DNA of 64,000 bases, from assembly GCF_003265995.1 (NCBI RefSeq), contig NZ_MVJN01000004.1, forward strand, positions 283,121 through 347,120, written 5' to 3'. The position numbers and the translations under genes are program-made. The notes beneath the pieces were generated by a model. That model was not told the DNA's origin and did not search any database. It worked only from the letters and a program-made list of their open reading frames with translations. The DNA comes from Legionella quinlivanii (GTDB taxonomy: Bacteria > Pseudomonadota > Gammaproteobacteria > Legionellales > Legionellaceae). This document shows positions 8,269 through 16,996 of the stretch, in pieces; position 1 is the first letter of the stretch, and each line of letters opens with the position of its first letter.

Positions 8269-9658
8269 GTTGTCCTCGATAATATGAAATGCTTGCCTGA
8301 ATTGCGTTAATTAAATGGGTTTTGGGTTCATTCGTATAAAAAATTAATTCCTCATTATCTTGTGCGCTGGCAGAACGCAATGCCTGATTTAACCATTTTA
8401 TTCCTTGTTCATTTTGTTTCATCTGCAAATGAAGCAAGCCAAGATGATACGCGGCCTCCGGGAATAAGGGTTTAATATAGAGCGCTTTCTGAAACGAAAT
8501 AAGTGCATTTTTATTTTCTTTTTGATCGACTTCCACCAGGCCAAGTAAAAAGTGACTCATGGCATCCAGGGGGTCAATTCTAATGGATTTTTCAAGTGAA
8601 ACCTGAGCAGCATTGATATCACCCAAAGCAATCAATGCCTGAGCCTGACAACGGTAAAGCAGTGCTGTTTCTCCTTTAAGAAACAAATTATCAATTTTAT
8701 TTAATGCCTCTTTATAATGGGTATTGGTTAATAACTCCTGAATAAGTTGAAGCGAATGAGTGGTTTCCTGAGAACTGGGCTTATATAAGGGAGTCTCCTT
8801 TTCTATTTTCGCCACAGCTAAACCAGCTTTCTTCGGCTGCTCTTTTATCTGGGTTATTTTTTTTAACCGGTATACTCCTTGAGTCATTTGTACAGAAAAA
8901 TGATGCTGGCAATGGGTTACTAAATCGGCAGGCCCAAGAAACAAAATACCTTCTTCAACCAGATGCTCATAAAAAAACTGGAGAATATTTTCCACATGGC
9001 TTTTTGAAAAATAAATAAATACATTGCGGCAAAAAATTAAATCGAAGCTCTTAAATAACTTTCCCGGCTTCCGAAGATTGAAATATGAAAAACTGACCCG
9101 ATTTTTAATTTCTTCATTCAAATAATATAATGAATCGCGTTTGATAAAATATTTTTCTCGCAGCTTATCTTCGGTAGCGCGCAGCCTGGACTCATTAAAT
9201 GCTCCAGATATCCCTTTTTCAAGTGCGCTGTAACTTATATCCGTAGCTGCAAGCTCAATAGTCCAGCGATTAATATCGGAAAGCAGTTCATTCAATAAAA
9301 TGGCAATTGAATAGATTTCTTCGCCTCTGGCACATCCAGCACTCCAGATACGAAGGCTGAGTGTTTGCTTCATTCTTTTTTCACTAATTAATTGTGGGAG
9401 CAATTCGTTTTTTAAATAGGAAAACAGGGGGGAATCACGAAAAAAATAACTTTCCTGCACCGTTAAAATATCAATGGTTGACTTAATGAGCTTGTCATCT
9501 CCTGCTTGTAAAGCATTAAGATATTCTGTTTCACTCAAATTTAAGGAATCCATTAAGCGTCTTAACTCCTGGACACCCGACTCCATCTGCTGCTCAGATA
9601 AAAGAAGGCCAGAATGAGCTGCAACCCATTCTTTCAGAATAACAATCCACTTATTCAT
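8258..9658 (-). CDS. cheR: CheR-type receptor methyltransferase with TPR tail (WspC-like)
   Basis: Transfers methyl groups from S-adenosylmethionine to glutamates of the receptor. The CheR core shows ESYFFRD, the SAM site WSAGCARGEEIYSIAI, and a DLIFCRNVFIYF segment. From about residue 310 there are tetratricopeptide-like repeats (ALIALGDINAAQVSLEKS, HFLLGLVEVDQKENKNAL, AAYHLGLLHLQMKQNEQG), as in WspC. I chose the start at 9658 (MNKWIVIL), giving 466 residues. An in-frame start at 9802 exists but lies inside the upstream cheW, and the residues it adds do not look like CheR. The chosen start overlaps cheW by 8 bases. Confidence 0.9.
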   Translation of the reverse strand: MNKWIVILKEWVAAHSGLLLSEQQMESGVQELRRLMDSLNLSETEYLNALQAGDDKLIKSTIDILTVQESYFFRDSPLFSYLKNELLPQLISEKRMKQTLSLRIWSAGCARGEEIYSIAILLNELLSDINRWTIELAATDISYSALEKGISGAFNESRLRATEDKLREKYFIKRDSLYYLNEEIKNRVSFSYFNLRKPGKLFKSFDLIFCRNVFIYFSKSHVENILQFFYEHLVEEGILFLGPADLVTHCQHHFSVQMTQGVYRLKKITQIKEQPKKAGLAVAKIEKETPLYKPSSQETTHSLQLIQELLTNTHYKEALNKIDNLFLKGETALLYRCQAQALIALGDINAAQVSLEKSIRIDPLDAMSHFLLGLVEVDQKENKNALISFQKALYIKPLFPEAAYHLGLLHLQMKQNEQGIKWLNQALRSASAQDNEELIFYTNEPKTHLINAIQASISYYRGQHDE

Positions 9659-10097
9659 GAGCACGCTCCAGGCAAGATTGAGGCCAGTGCAATAATTGCT
9701 CCAAATCCAGAATCCAGGCTGATGACGTTTCATCTTTGATAATTCCTTTGACATAAGACCAGGTTTTAGGCGGCTGTTGTATAAGCTGTTCATTGATATC
9801 ACAGACTTCCATCACTTCAGAAACAAATAAACCGACACATTGAGAAGATAAAGAACAGAGAATGATGGGGGTGTCCAAATCGTAAGCGACTTTTGATGCT
9901 TCAAGCAGTTCGTATAAATGATACACAGGAACCGCTTGCCCATGATAGTTAAGAATACCTGCCAGTGCGGAATGCTGTTGAGGAATGTGTTGCAACTGTG
10001 CGATAGGCAAAATGAGAAAAACAAAATCCAGAGAGACTAAAATAATCTGCTCCCCTAACCTGAATTTAAGGTAATAAGATTCCGGCTTCTCGCTCAT
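9651..10097 (-). CDS. cheW: CheW-like protein, first gene of the chemosensory operon (WspB-like position)
   Basis: Small CheW-domain protein of 148 residues. Recognisable segments are YLKFRLGEQIILVSLDFV at the start and HSALAGILNYHGQAVPVYHLYELL in the middle, the latter typical of CheW strand and loop order. It probably couples receptor and kinase together with the second CheW. It is the promoter-proximal gene; only 51 bases separate it from the end of umuC on the same strand, so transcription could enter from umuC or start in that gap. No clear promoter was identified there. Confidence 0.8.
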   Translation of the reverse strand: MSEKPESYYLKFRLGEQIILVSLDFVFLILPIAQLQHIPQQHSALAGILNYHGQAVPVYHLYELLEASKVAYDLDTPIILCSLSSQCVGLFVSEVMEVCDINEQLIQQPPKTWSYVKGIIKDETSSAWILDLEQLLHWPQSCLERAHE

Positions 10098-10148
10098 CCC
10101 TGGCTCCGCTCTTTCTATAAAGAATAGCCCAAGCCGCCATCTTTTACA

Positions 10149-11411
10149 TTATCTGGCATAAACCACAGGGAGATCCGACCAGCGAGTCGTGTAGCAAGGG
10201 GACATTAATTCCCGCTTCATCGCCCAATCTTTCCGAAAGCCTTCAGCAGCCAGCCTTACAGTTCGTGAACCGTATTTGGCATTGATGCTATCCATCAACT
10301 TCATCAAGCTATGAGAACGTTCCAGCTCCTGGTCAGAGGGTTGATTAAACAAATCGGGCTGATAATGACTTTTACTTATTAAATCAGAAAGCAAAACACC
10401 TGACTTTTGATAATAAACTCCTTTACGGTAAATCTTTTTCAGACAATGTTTTGCCCATTTAGTGATAACACGCACATCATCTGTGGGATTTATCAAACGA
10501 AACCCGATCGAATTTGAATACTGTTTCAAATCTTCGCGAAATGGGCTTGAGCGAATGAAAACCGATAAATAATGCGCCCTCAAGCCTTGCTTTCTAAGCT
10601 TGGCTGATGCGGTCGCCGAGTGATGGCTAATCGCCTCCTGGATTTGCTCATAATCGGACTGAAGCCCCCCGAAAGAGCATGATGTCATAATGGACTGCCT
10701 GGGTTCAGGCTCCTCCAATTCAAGGCAGGAAACGCCATTCAATTCTAAAACCGTACGTTGGAGGACGACACTAAATTTCTTTTTAATTAAAAAGTGATCA
10801 GCCTTGGCCAGATCTTCGGCTGTATAAATGCCTATCTGATTCAATCGTTTCACTAATTGGCGCCCTACTCCCCAAATCTCTCGCGCATCCATTTGTTTAA
10901 GCCATAATTCTGCACTGCCATTAATTGAGTAAACCGGCGTTTTAAGGATTTTTTTTCCTACATGATTGGCTGCTTTTGCCAGGGTTTTAGTCGGCCCGAT
11001 TCCAATCGAAACAGGAATACCGACCCATTTGAAAATAGTTTTTTGTAAATTCTGACAGAATTCTGTAACCTGAGACGCAGGCAGCGTGCTCAAATTTAAA
11101 AATGCTTCATCAATTGAATAAATTTCCGTGTCCGGCCAATGGTCTTCGATAACTCTCATTACGCGATTGGATAAGTCCCCGTATAAGGCATAGTTTGAGG
11201 AGAATACCTGAACCCCCAATTTCTTGCATAGACCCTTAACTTGAAAGTAAGGTGCCCCCATTGCAATGCCGAGTGCCTTGGCTTCATTGGAACGCGCAAT
11301 CACGCAGCCATCATTATTACTCAGAACAACAATTGGAGTGGTTTGTAAATCAGGGCGAAACAGCCTTTCACAGCTGGCATAAAAGTTATTACAATCGATG
11401 AGTGCAAACAC
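10149..11411 (-). CDS. umuC: Y-family DNA polymerase V catalytic subunit
   Basis: Error-prone translesion polymerase. It begins with FALIDCNNFYASCERLF and contains VVLSNNDGCVIARSNEAKALGI, the catalytic YSIDEAFL, and the helix-hairpin-helix region EIWGVGRQLVKRL. At 420 residues it is full length. No umuD protease-activated partner lies next to it: the upstream neighbour is a cation exchanger, 135 bases away. No CTG-N10-CAG LexA box was found upstream, in keeping with the reported lack of a classic LexA SOS response in L. pneumophila. A LexA-like S24 protein occurs in the island at 58956-59642 but belongs to a mobile element. Confidence 0.93.
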   Translation of the reverse strand: MFALIDCNNFYASCERLFRPDLQTTPIVVLSNNDGCVIARSNEAKALGIAMGAPYFQVKGLCKKLGVQVFSSNYALYGDLSNRVMRVIEDHWPDTEIYSIDEAFLNLSTLPASQVTEFCQNLQKTIFKWVGIPVSIGIGPTKTLAKAANHVGKKILKTPVYSINGSAELWLKQMDAREIWGVGRQLVKRLNQIGIYTAEDLAKADHFLIKKKFSVVLQRTVLELNGVSCLELEEPEPRQSIMTSCSFGGLQSDYEQIQEAISHHSATASAKLRKQGLRAHYLSVFIRSSPFREDLKQYSNSIGFRLINPTDDVRVITKWAKHCLKKIYRKGVYYQKSGVLLSDLISKSHYQPDLFNQPSDQELERSHSLMKLMDSINAKYGSRTVRLAAEGFRKDWAMKRELMSPCYTTRWSDLPVVYAR

Positions 11412-11546
11412 AGAGCCACCTCTTTAATGGTTAACTCCAATCCTTATGGGCATTTTGAATTTTGTACGTAATTCAAATGTAGTCTAAATCTTCTATCCTG
11501 TAAACTGAAATTACTGGAATAACCCATGCCGGCATGTCTGTGGCGC

Positions 11547-12521
11547 TCATCCCGCAGCCTCTGGGAAAACAAGTGGAAAAACTAATAAACCAATGACGTA
11601 TATACCATAGAGTGAAAGCATAATCAGACCATGACGTTTTGTCATTTTCCCTGTCTTCCAAAAGATCAGCATTATCCCGATAATCATAATAAACACCCAG
11701 CTAAAGGCGTAATATTTCGTAAATAAATCCATCGTCAGCGGTCTGATGATTGCAGCAGTTCCGGTTATTAATCCTAAATTGAGAATATTGGCGCCGATGA
11801 TATTGCTAATCGAGAGATCGCTCACATTCTTTTTCGCGGATTTAATCGCGGTAATCAACTCCGGCAAGGAAGTACCCACTGCAACGACTGTCAGCCCGAT
11901 AATGAATGAAGGGATTTTCAAGGCAGTCGCAATAGCAGTGCCTGAATTTACCAGCAGCCAGCTTCCCGAGATCACCAGGACGATTCCAATCCCGAAATAC
12001 AGTATTGATTTGCCCATGGAATCATTCATTTCAGGGACTATGGCTTCTTCTTTCGCGGTTGTTTTCCTGCGCTCGGATCGGGCTTTTACTAAATTTAATA
12101 ACAAGTAAACAAGGGCAGAAATGACCAGGAACACCCCTCCCCAGCGGCTGATTTCAAGATTCCACGCAAAAATGAAAACAAATACCGTAGTGAACAGCAT
12201 CCACAGCGCGCGTCTTTTAAAGGGAAGCAGTTCAACTGAAATGGGAGCAATAATGGCTGTTAAACTAACGATTAAACCAATGTTGGCTATGGCAGATCCC
12301 AGAGCATTACCAAGCGCGATTCCCGAATCGCCCAGATAACTTGCAGTGGCCGATACCACAAACTCAGGAGCGGTTGTAGCAAGACTTACAATGGTTCCAC
12401 CAATAATAAATCTTGGAATCTTCAGGCGGTAGGCAATCATCGTACTTGAATTAACAAATAAATCCCCGCCCTTTAAGATGAGAATAAACCCCAGTGCAAA
12501 CAAAATCAGCTCAGTAATCAT
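11547..12521 (-). CDS. Sodium/calcium exchanger family membrane protein (YrbG-like)
   Basis: Inner-membrane antiporter of the CaCA family, 324 residues. It has the two inverted alpha repeats: GGTIVSLATTAPEFVVSA with GNALGSAIANIGLI in the first half, and GLTVVAVGTSLPELITAI with NIIGANILNLGLI in the second. These carry the acidic and small polar residues of the ion site. About ten membrane segments are predicted, with a charged linker (KARSERRKTTAKEE) between the halves. It probably exchanges Na+ or H+ for Ca2+. It is followed by umuC on the same strand with a 135-base gap, so it is likely a separate transcription unit. Confidence 0.9.
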   Translation of the reverse strand: MITELILFALGFILILKGGDLFVNSSTMIAYRLKIPRFIIGGTIVSLATTAPEFVVSATASYLGDSGIALGNALGSAIANIGLIVSLTAIIAPISVELLPFKRRALWMLFTTVFVFIFAWNLEISRWGGVFLVISALVYLLLNLVKARSERRKTTAKEEAIVPEMNDSMGKSILYFGIGIVLVISGSWLLVNSGTAIATALKIPSFIIGLTVVAVGTSLPELITAIKSAKKNVSDLSISNIIGANILNLGLITGTAAIIRPLTMDLFTKYYAFSWVFIMIIGIMLIFWKTGKMTKRHGLIMLSLYGIYVIGLLVFPLVFPEAAG

Positions 12522-12725
12522 ATTCCAGGACCTTGAAGCTGCTTTCTCATAGTATAGCGGACAGTTTCAGACTATTAGTAAACAGCATAATCGAATTGCT
12601 AAAAGAGGCCACGTTTGTCTCATATCGAACAACCAAAACCCCAATTACACAAATAATAAATTTAAAGTTTTATTTTTAACCATATATAATATATAATGAT
12701 CGGTTTTTATTAAGATAAACCACTT

Positions 12726-13637
12726 ATGCAACTAATTACAAAACTGACTCCATTTCAAATCGATGCGGCTGCCTTGTGGTGGAGACTGCATTTGCAGGGC
12801 ATTTTGAATGCTGATGATCCTAAGCTATTGAGCCAAAAGATGACTTTGGAATACCAGAAACTGAGAAAACAATTTACTGACAAAGCAAATAGTGCTCGTA
12901 AAGACTGGCCAGCCCTCTTTGAACAAGTGATCCGTGACTTATTAAGAAAGCAAAATGAAGAAGGAGACGCTCATTTATGTCTCCTGGATTTAAATCCCAA
13001 AGGGCTTCAGCGCTCCAGTTTTTTGGTCAACGTGATTAGAGAACTTAAAAGCAGATATGATATTGAACTCAATATTTTTATGTTTCCTATCCAAAATATT
13101 GAAATGAGGTTCATTGATAAGCATTTCATTACGATTAATGAGCAACGAAGCCACGCTGCTTCATTTATTCAGTCCTGCATGGCAGCAGAATTAATGCATC
13201 GGATTTTAACAACCGATAATATCAATCTGCATGATTTAGGCAATGAATTAAAGAAAAATAAACACTATTCTTCTTTCACTCCTGCAGACCGGATCTTCAG
13301 ACATTATGAACAACTTAAGGTCGCCTATGGAAATAGTCAACAGGAAGCTATTAAGTTAGAAATGATGCGCTATCGAAATCATGTTTTATTTGCATTTGAT
13401 TCGGTTTCTGTCCATCGTTATGCCAATGAAACTGCTGATGAGGCAATGATACAATTTTACACAAGAGCTCCTGGATTTGGCCATAGCCGGGTTACTATCC
13501 CCTTTTTCAAACCCGCTATAATTGAAAATACCGTATCGCAAGCTATTCCTGGCAATACTGTAAAGCCAGCGATATGGTTCTCAGAAGAACATTATGCCTC
13601 AGATGATAATCTTGCAGTCCTGCGTTCGTCGCAATGA
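12726..13637 (+). CDS. Orphan cytoplasmic protein, candidate effector
   Basis: A 303-residue protein I do not recognise. It has no signal peptide or membrane segment. The N-terminal third is helical and rich in Lys and Gln. A central hydrophobic strand pair (IELNIFMFPIQNIEMRF) and a late FGHSRVTIPFFKP stretch suggest a mixed fold. It stands alone, preceded by a very AT-rich 200-base region with TATATAATATATAAT runs that could hold the promoter. Its position at the edge of the effector-like region suggests a secreted protein, but I see no decisive secretion signal. Confidence 0.6.
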   Translation: MQLITKLTPFQIDAAALWWRLHLQGILNADDPKLLSQKMTLEYQKLRKQFTDKANSARKDWPALFEQVIRDLLRKQNEEGDAHLCLLDLNPKGLQRSSFLVNVIRELKSRYDIELNIFMFPIQNIEMRFIDKHFITINEQRSHAASFIQSCMAAELMHRILTTDNINLHDLGNELKKNKHYSSFTPADRIFRHYEQLKVAYGNSQQEAIKLEMMRYRNHVLFAFDSVSVHRYANETADEAMIQFYTRAPGFGHSRVTIPFFKPAIIENTVSQAIPGNTVKPAIWFSEEHYASDDNLAVLRSSQ

Positions 13638-13699
13638 GAACTGTTGATAAGCGCCACCCCGCTTCAAAAGCGGGTCTCCCCATATACAAATAACACATG

Positions 13700-13742
13700 A
13701 AAAGAACATGTTGTTGATATGATGCATTGACATGTTCTTTTT
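13700..13742 (+). terminator. Long inverted repeat with T-run between two orphan genes
   Basis: Eleven-base arms AAAAGAACATG (13700-13710) and CATGTTCTTTT (13731-13741) enclose a 20-base loop and end in a T-run. This could terminate the upstream gene or act as an attenuator in the leader of the gene starting at 13781, which begins only 39 bases on. Confidence 0.5.
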
Positions 13743-13780
13743 GATTGAATATTATCCAATTTTAATTAACAGAGATTAAT

Positions 13781-14302
13781 ATGAAAAATCCAATGGCATT
13801 TTTTGCAGCAACAGCAAAAGAATTAGATCGTCTTGAGAAATTTAAAACTCCAGCTAACCAGTTTACAGTAGACGATTATCGCCAGACTGCAGACTTGTAT
13901 ACATCGGCAAGGGAAATCTCAGGAGACTGCCCTGAAGAGGTTAAGGCTAACATTGAAAAACTTAAAGCCGAGTTATTTGAATCCATATTGGAGATTATCA
14001 ATCTCAAGTTTGTTGATGCGAATATTAAATTGACAGAAGCTAATAAAATAATGGATTGCTTAAAAGCTTATCTTAAGGACAACAAAAATCCTGACTACTC
14101 ATACACTCAATCTCAATATACGTTAGCAAAGGATAAAGGAATCGAAGGACTTAAGATTGAATCGGCAAAAATCGATTTCAAAAATCAATTGTTCAATGTA
14201 AACTCTGAACTTTTATGCAAGCCAAGTGATTGGACGAGGGCCGTATTAGCCGAAGAATCCGAAGGAGATTTATCAATATCCAGTTGCTTAAGCCCGCTTT
14301 GA
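13781..14302 (+). CDS. Small orphan protein with acidic C-terminus, candidate effector
   Basis: A 173-residue helical protein with no recognised family. Its C-terminal region contains LAEESEGD followed by small polar residues, which fits the loose E-block type of Dot/Icm translocation signal (known from the Legionella literature; weakly specific). The start at 13781 has AGAG a few bases upstream. The gene is monocistronic, bounded upstream by an inverted repeat and downstream by another at 14328-14382. Function unknown. Confidence 0.6.
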   Translation: MKNPMAFFAATAKELDRLEKFKTPANQFTVDDYRQTADLYTSAREISGDCPEEVKANIEKLKAELFESILEIINLKFVDANIKLTEANKIMDCLKAYLKDNKNPDYSYTQSQYTLAKDKGIEGLKIESAKIDFKNQLFNVNSELLCKPSDWTRAVLAEESEGDLSISSCLSPL

Positions 14303-14327
14303 TAATTGTCTATTAAATCTTCAATTG

Positions 14328-14382
14328 ATTAAGAGGAATGCAAGACGTTAAAAACATTACCGGCTGGCATCTCCTCTTTAAT
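14328..14382. terminator. Candidate bidirectional terminator
   Basis: Left arm 14328-14341 (ATTAAGAGGAATGC) pairs with the right arm 14367-14382 with one bulged base. It lies between convergent genes ending at 14302 (+) and 14426 (-), and the right arm leads into TTTAATTT. Confidence 0.5.
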
Positions 14383-14425
14383 TTCGAGATTATCAGAAAA
14401 AAGGCTGTGGAGAATTTTCTATCCC

Positions 14426-14926
14426 TTATTCAGATATTAATTTTTTAGCATCTTTTAAAAGAAGTAATAATTGATTTTCTCGTATTGGAGAAGGCTCAAA
14501 TCCAAACCGTTTATAAAAAGCGTTCGCTTTTTCATCTATAGCATGAACTAATAAAGCTCTCACACCGCCTTGCTCTGCAATTTGCAAGGTTTTTAATATC
14601 GCATCTTTAAGCATTCCTTTTCCAATACTCCTTCCCTGATATGTATGATGTACAGCTAATCTTGCTAAAATAACAACAGGAATTGGATATTTTCCCATAC
14701 CTTTTTTTATACGCTCTGATGCTTCCCCAATATCCACCTGCCCTACTGTAAGACTGTAAAAACCAACCACAAGGTTTTTATCAGTAACGATGAAGATGTT
14801 CGCAGAACCGGACATTTTTGCTTGAAAAGCATATTTTTTTAACCATTCATCTAATTCAGGATAATTACTATTAAAACCCATTAGATCATGATCTTTATTT
14901 AAAATTTCAGGTTTTTTTAACGTCAT
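14426..14926 (-). CDS. GNAT acetyltransferase toxin (TacT-like)
   Basis: GNAT-fold acetyltransferase of about 166 residues, partner of the DUF1778 protein encoded just upstream. The acetyl-CoA site is RLAVHHTYQGRSIGKGML (a Q-G-R-x-I-G-K-G loop), and the C-terminal HAIDEKANAFYKRFGFEPSP is characteristic of the TacT/AtaT group, which acetylates the amino acid on charged tRNA and stops translation. I chose MTLKKPEIL at 14926 as start. An upstream in-frame ATG at 14974 would add 16 residues lying inside the antitoxin gene. The chosen start still overlaps that gene by 20 bases, giving translational coupling. Confidence 0.87.
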   Translation of the reverse strand: MTLKKPEILNKDHDLMGFNSNYPELDEWLKKYAFQAKMSGSANIFIVTDKNLVVGFYSLTVGQVDIGEASERIKKGMGKYPIPVVILARLAVHHTYQGRSIGKGMLKDAILKTLQIAEQGGVRALLVHAIDEKANAFYKRFGFEPSPIRENQLLLLLKDAKKLISE

Positions 14927-15302
14927 TTTGATCCCAGGGAGATGATAAAGAAAATAAATCCTTGAGTCCTTCATTCTCTTGCTGGGGGCGATTTAGAATT
15001 TCGGAAAACTTATTAAAAACATCCTCGGAAACCATGAAGAGTCTTTGATCTAAAATGACTTTTTCAGCAGCTTGATAAGCGCTATCCATTATAAAATCGG
15101 TCAATGATTTATGGCTTAGCTCGGAGGCCATCCGAATTATTTTAGCTTGCGTTTCAGACGCCCGAAAACCTAATCGAGAATTTTTTGCACTCGCAGTCCT
15201 TGACTGCGTACTTTTGTGTGTACTTTTGACCCTTCTTTGATCTTTAGCTACAGGTGCTTTTGTATGTTCCACCTTTCTGGCATCTGTCATCATATTTCTC
15301 AA
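14907..15302 (-). CDS. DUF1778 ribbon-helix-helix antitoxin (TacA-like)
   Basis: Antitoxin that should bind the GNAT toxin and the operon promoter. The conserved RHH part starts near NSRLGFRASETQAKIIRMAS and is followed by the toxin-binding tail (LSSPWDQND). The best start is TTG at 15302: an AAGGAG ribosome-binding site lies 7 bases upstream, whereas ATG codons at 15293 and 15290 have none and the ATG at 15350 gives a non-conserved hydrophobic leader. About 45 basic, Ser/Thr-rich residues precede the RHH domain, longer than in typical DUF1778 antitoxins. A TTG start may keep antitoxin output low. Confidence 0.83.
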   Translation of the reverse strand: MRNMMTDARKVEHTKAPVAKDQRRVKSTHKSTQSRTASAKNSRLGFRASETQAKIIRMASELSHKSLTDFIMDSAYQAAEKVILDQRLFMVSEDVFNKFSEILNRPQQENEGLKDLFSLSSPWDQNDVKKT

Positions 15303-15457
15303 AACAAATCTCCTTAACCATATGTTAGTACAATTGACACACATTATCAATGAAAGCTTGCAGCTGAATTATCTGTTTAGCACATCAGACTAAAAATAAA
15401 TTTATAATTATTTCATATAGATACAATAAAAATGAATTAAAATAAAGCAGCGTTAGG

Positions 15458-15683
15458 ATGTCAAGACTGGTTCTCTCTAAAAAAAGAGGTTAAAATGCCT
15501 TTCCGCAAAGTCCTATTCAGGATGACAATTTTGTGGATAACTTATTCTCCCTATTTGCCATCTGGTTGTTCAAACTCCCCGAACTGCTCTCAAAACCCTT
15601 ATATTTTAAGGCTTCTATTACTCATTAATATCTATCGGCTTAGCTCAGTTATCCCCAAAAACTGTGGATAACTGTGTGTATAG
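15458..15683. repeat. Copy 2 of the 226-bp DnaA-box element
   Basis: The same element as at 925-1150, in the same orientation and with the same length. DnaA boxes are perfect at 15532-15540 and 15663-15671; the third (15649-15657, TTATCCCCA) has one mismatch. The gap it lies in (15303-15819) has no credible ORF. Confidence 0.75.
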
Positions 15684-15740
15684 ATGCAATAAATTGAAAA
15701 TAAAACAAGTGATTTTCGTTAATTCGATTTAGGATGTTGT

Positions 15741-15816
15741 CATTCCCGCGCCAGGCGGGAATCTATGCGTGATTTGGCACTGAGCCAGGATTAGATTGCC
15801 TGGCTAGTGCTAAAGC
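15741..15816. repeat. Two adjacent stem-loops of dispersed-repeat type
   Basis: ATTCCCGC (15742-15749) pairs with GCGGGAAT (15755-15762). A second imperfect stem (about 15775-15813) is formed by GCACTGAGCCAGG and CCTGGCTAGTGC. They sit just downstream of the gene ending at 15820 on the minus strand and may serve as its terminator. A related ATTCCCGCC motif occurs at about 38499. Confidence 0.45.
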
Positions 15817-15819
15817 GTG

Positions 15820-16716
15820 TTATCTCTGATGTTGGAAAAACAAATTATTGTCGCCATACTCAGAGGCCAACAGTTCGCTTTCTAACATTAGGCTGCCTAC
15901 ATGGTATTCATTGCCCTGGTATAGACCATAAACTTCGTAGATAGGGCCGATAGAGACCTGTGACAGTGAAACTCTGAAGTCATCGCGTGAATCAGCTGGA
16001 ATGATATTTTGCACCTCAGTGGCCGGTTTAAAATAAATTCTCTCAGGATAAACCGGAATTCCCGCAGGTTGACCATCCCTATCCCATGCCGCTAAACGCC
16101 ATAGACCCAATTCATTGGCAGGATCATGAGTCCATTCAAAAATTAACTCAATTGCCCGAAGGATTTTGCCTTTAGGATGCTCTATTTTATTTGAGAAATC
16201 CTTCGCAAAAAAGTTCCAATCGCCGCCCTGGCCTTCCAAAGAATTAATGGCATGGATATTTACGGATGCATGCTTATCAATTAAAAATTTAACCGCCATT
16301 CCTGGAACAAAACTGGTATCACTCGCAGGCATCGCCATAGACAAGCGTGCTATTCCAATAGCTCCCGTTTTATAAATCCCTGTGAATGGATGATCATTTG
16401 TTGGAATGAATCGGATTTTTCCTACGGAACCATTTGAATGAAGAATTTTTGCTCTTCCTTCAGGCTCTTCATCACTTTCGTGATCAAAAGAGGGTCTTAA
16501 ATTGAAAAATCCTTTAATGGTAACAAGCAGTTGTTTAAAGCTATTCTCTGTAAGTTTTGGTAACGGATTACTCGTGTGACTTTTACTCACTTCGCTCCAC
16601 AAGAGCTCCTGTTTTTCTTCAGCAGATAAGCTCTGATAATTAGCGGGTAATTGAGCAAAAGATATCGAGTTAATAAAAAAAAGGCTTATAAAAAAATACA
16701 ATAAACGACAACGCAT
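15820..16716 (-). CDS. Secreted catalase-fold-like protein
   Basis: Starts with a clear signal peptide (LLYFFISLFFINSISFAQ), so the 298-residue product is exported. The middle (HSNGSVGKIRFIPTND, then GIARLSMA, FVPGMAVKFLID, and GGDWNFFAKDFSN) follows the order of conserved blocks in a catalase-related family: the His-containing entry, the R-x-S strand, the GxxVKF strand and the NFF turn. The match is by eye and catalytic heme residues are not proven, so enzyme activity is uncertain. The gene is monocistronic. A role in coping with peroxide inside the host vacuole would be a guess. Confidence 0.6.
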   Translation of the reverse strand: MRCRLLYFFISLFFINSISFAQLPANYQSLSAEEKQELLWSEVSKSHTSNPLPKLTENSFKQLLVTIKGFFNLRPSFDHESDEEPEGRAKILHSNGSVGKIRFIPTNDHPFTGIYKTGAIGIARLSMAMPASDTSFVPGMAVKFLIDKHASVNIHAINSLEGQGGDWNFFAKDFSNKIEHPKGKILRAIELIFEWTHDPANELGLWRLAAWDRDGQPAGIPVYPERIYFKPATEVQNIIPADSRDDFRVSLSQVSIGPIYEVYGLYQGNEYHVGSLMLESELLASEYGDNNLFFQHQR

Positions 16717-16996
16717 TACTTCCTCCTTGAGATAGAATCATGGATTCTGCTGATAAACCGGAGTTGTTGCATAAATGAAGATAGATGCACAAAAACCGTC
16801 TTTGCGAGCGTCAGCGAAGCAGCTCCTAACCTTTGTTCAAGTTTCGATCTGGATTGCTTCACTTCGTTCGCAAAGACGACAAGTTAGCTGCTTAGCCCTA
16901 TTTTTGAAACAACTCCGTATAAACCACAGAACATAAAAAAACCTAGAGTAACCGAACAAAAAGAATAAAGAAACCAGAAGATCCTTCCTGCTTTGA
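16717..16996. mobile_element. Intergenic region with a 159-bp MITE-like element (16759-16917)
   Basis: The element begins CGGAGTTGTT (16759-16768) and ends AACAACTCCG (16908-16917), perfect 10-base terminal inverted repeats. Inside, TCTTTGCGAGCG and its near complement CGTTCGCAAAGA form a second palindrome. ATAAAC occurs on both outer flanks (offset by a base or two), suggesting an old target duplication. It has no coding capacity, so it would depend on a transposase elsewhere. Confidence 0.65.

Noticed and set aside
9659..9802. N-terminal extension of CheR
   Set aside because: The added 48 residues lie inside cheW in another frame and do not resemble the CheR N-terminus.
11412..11546. LexA box upstream of umuC
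   Set aside because: No CTG-N10-CAG match could be found on either strand.
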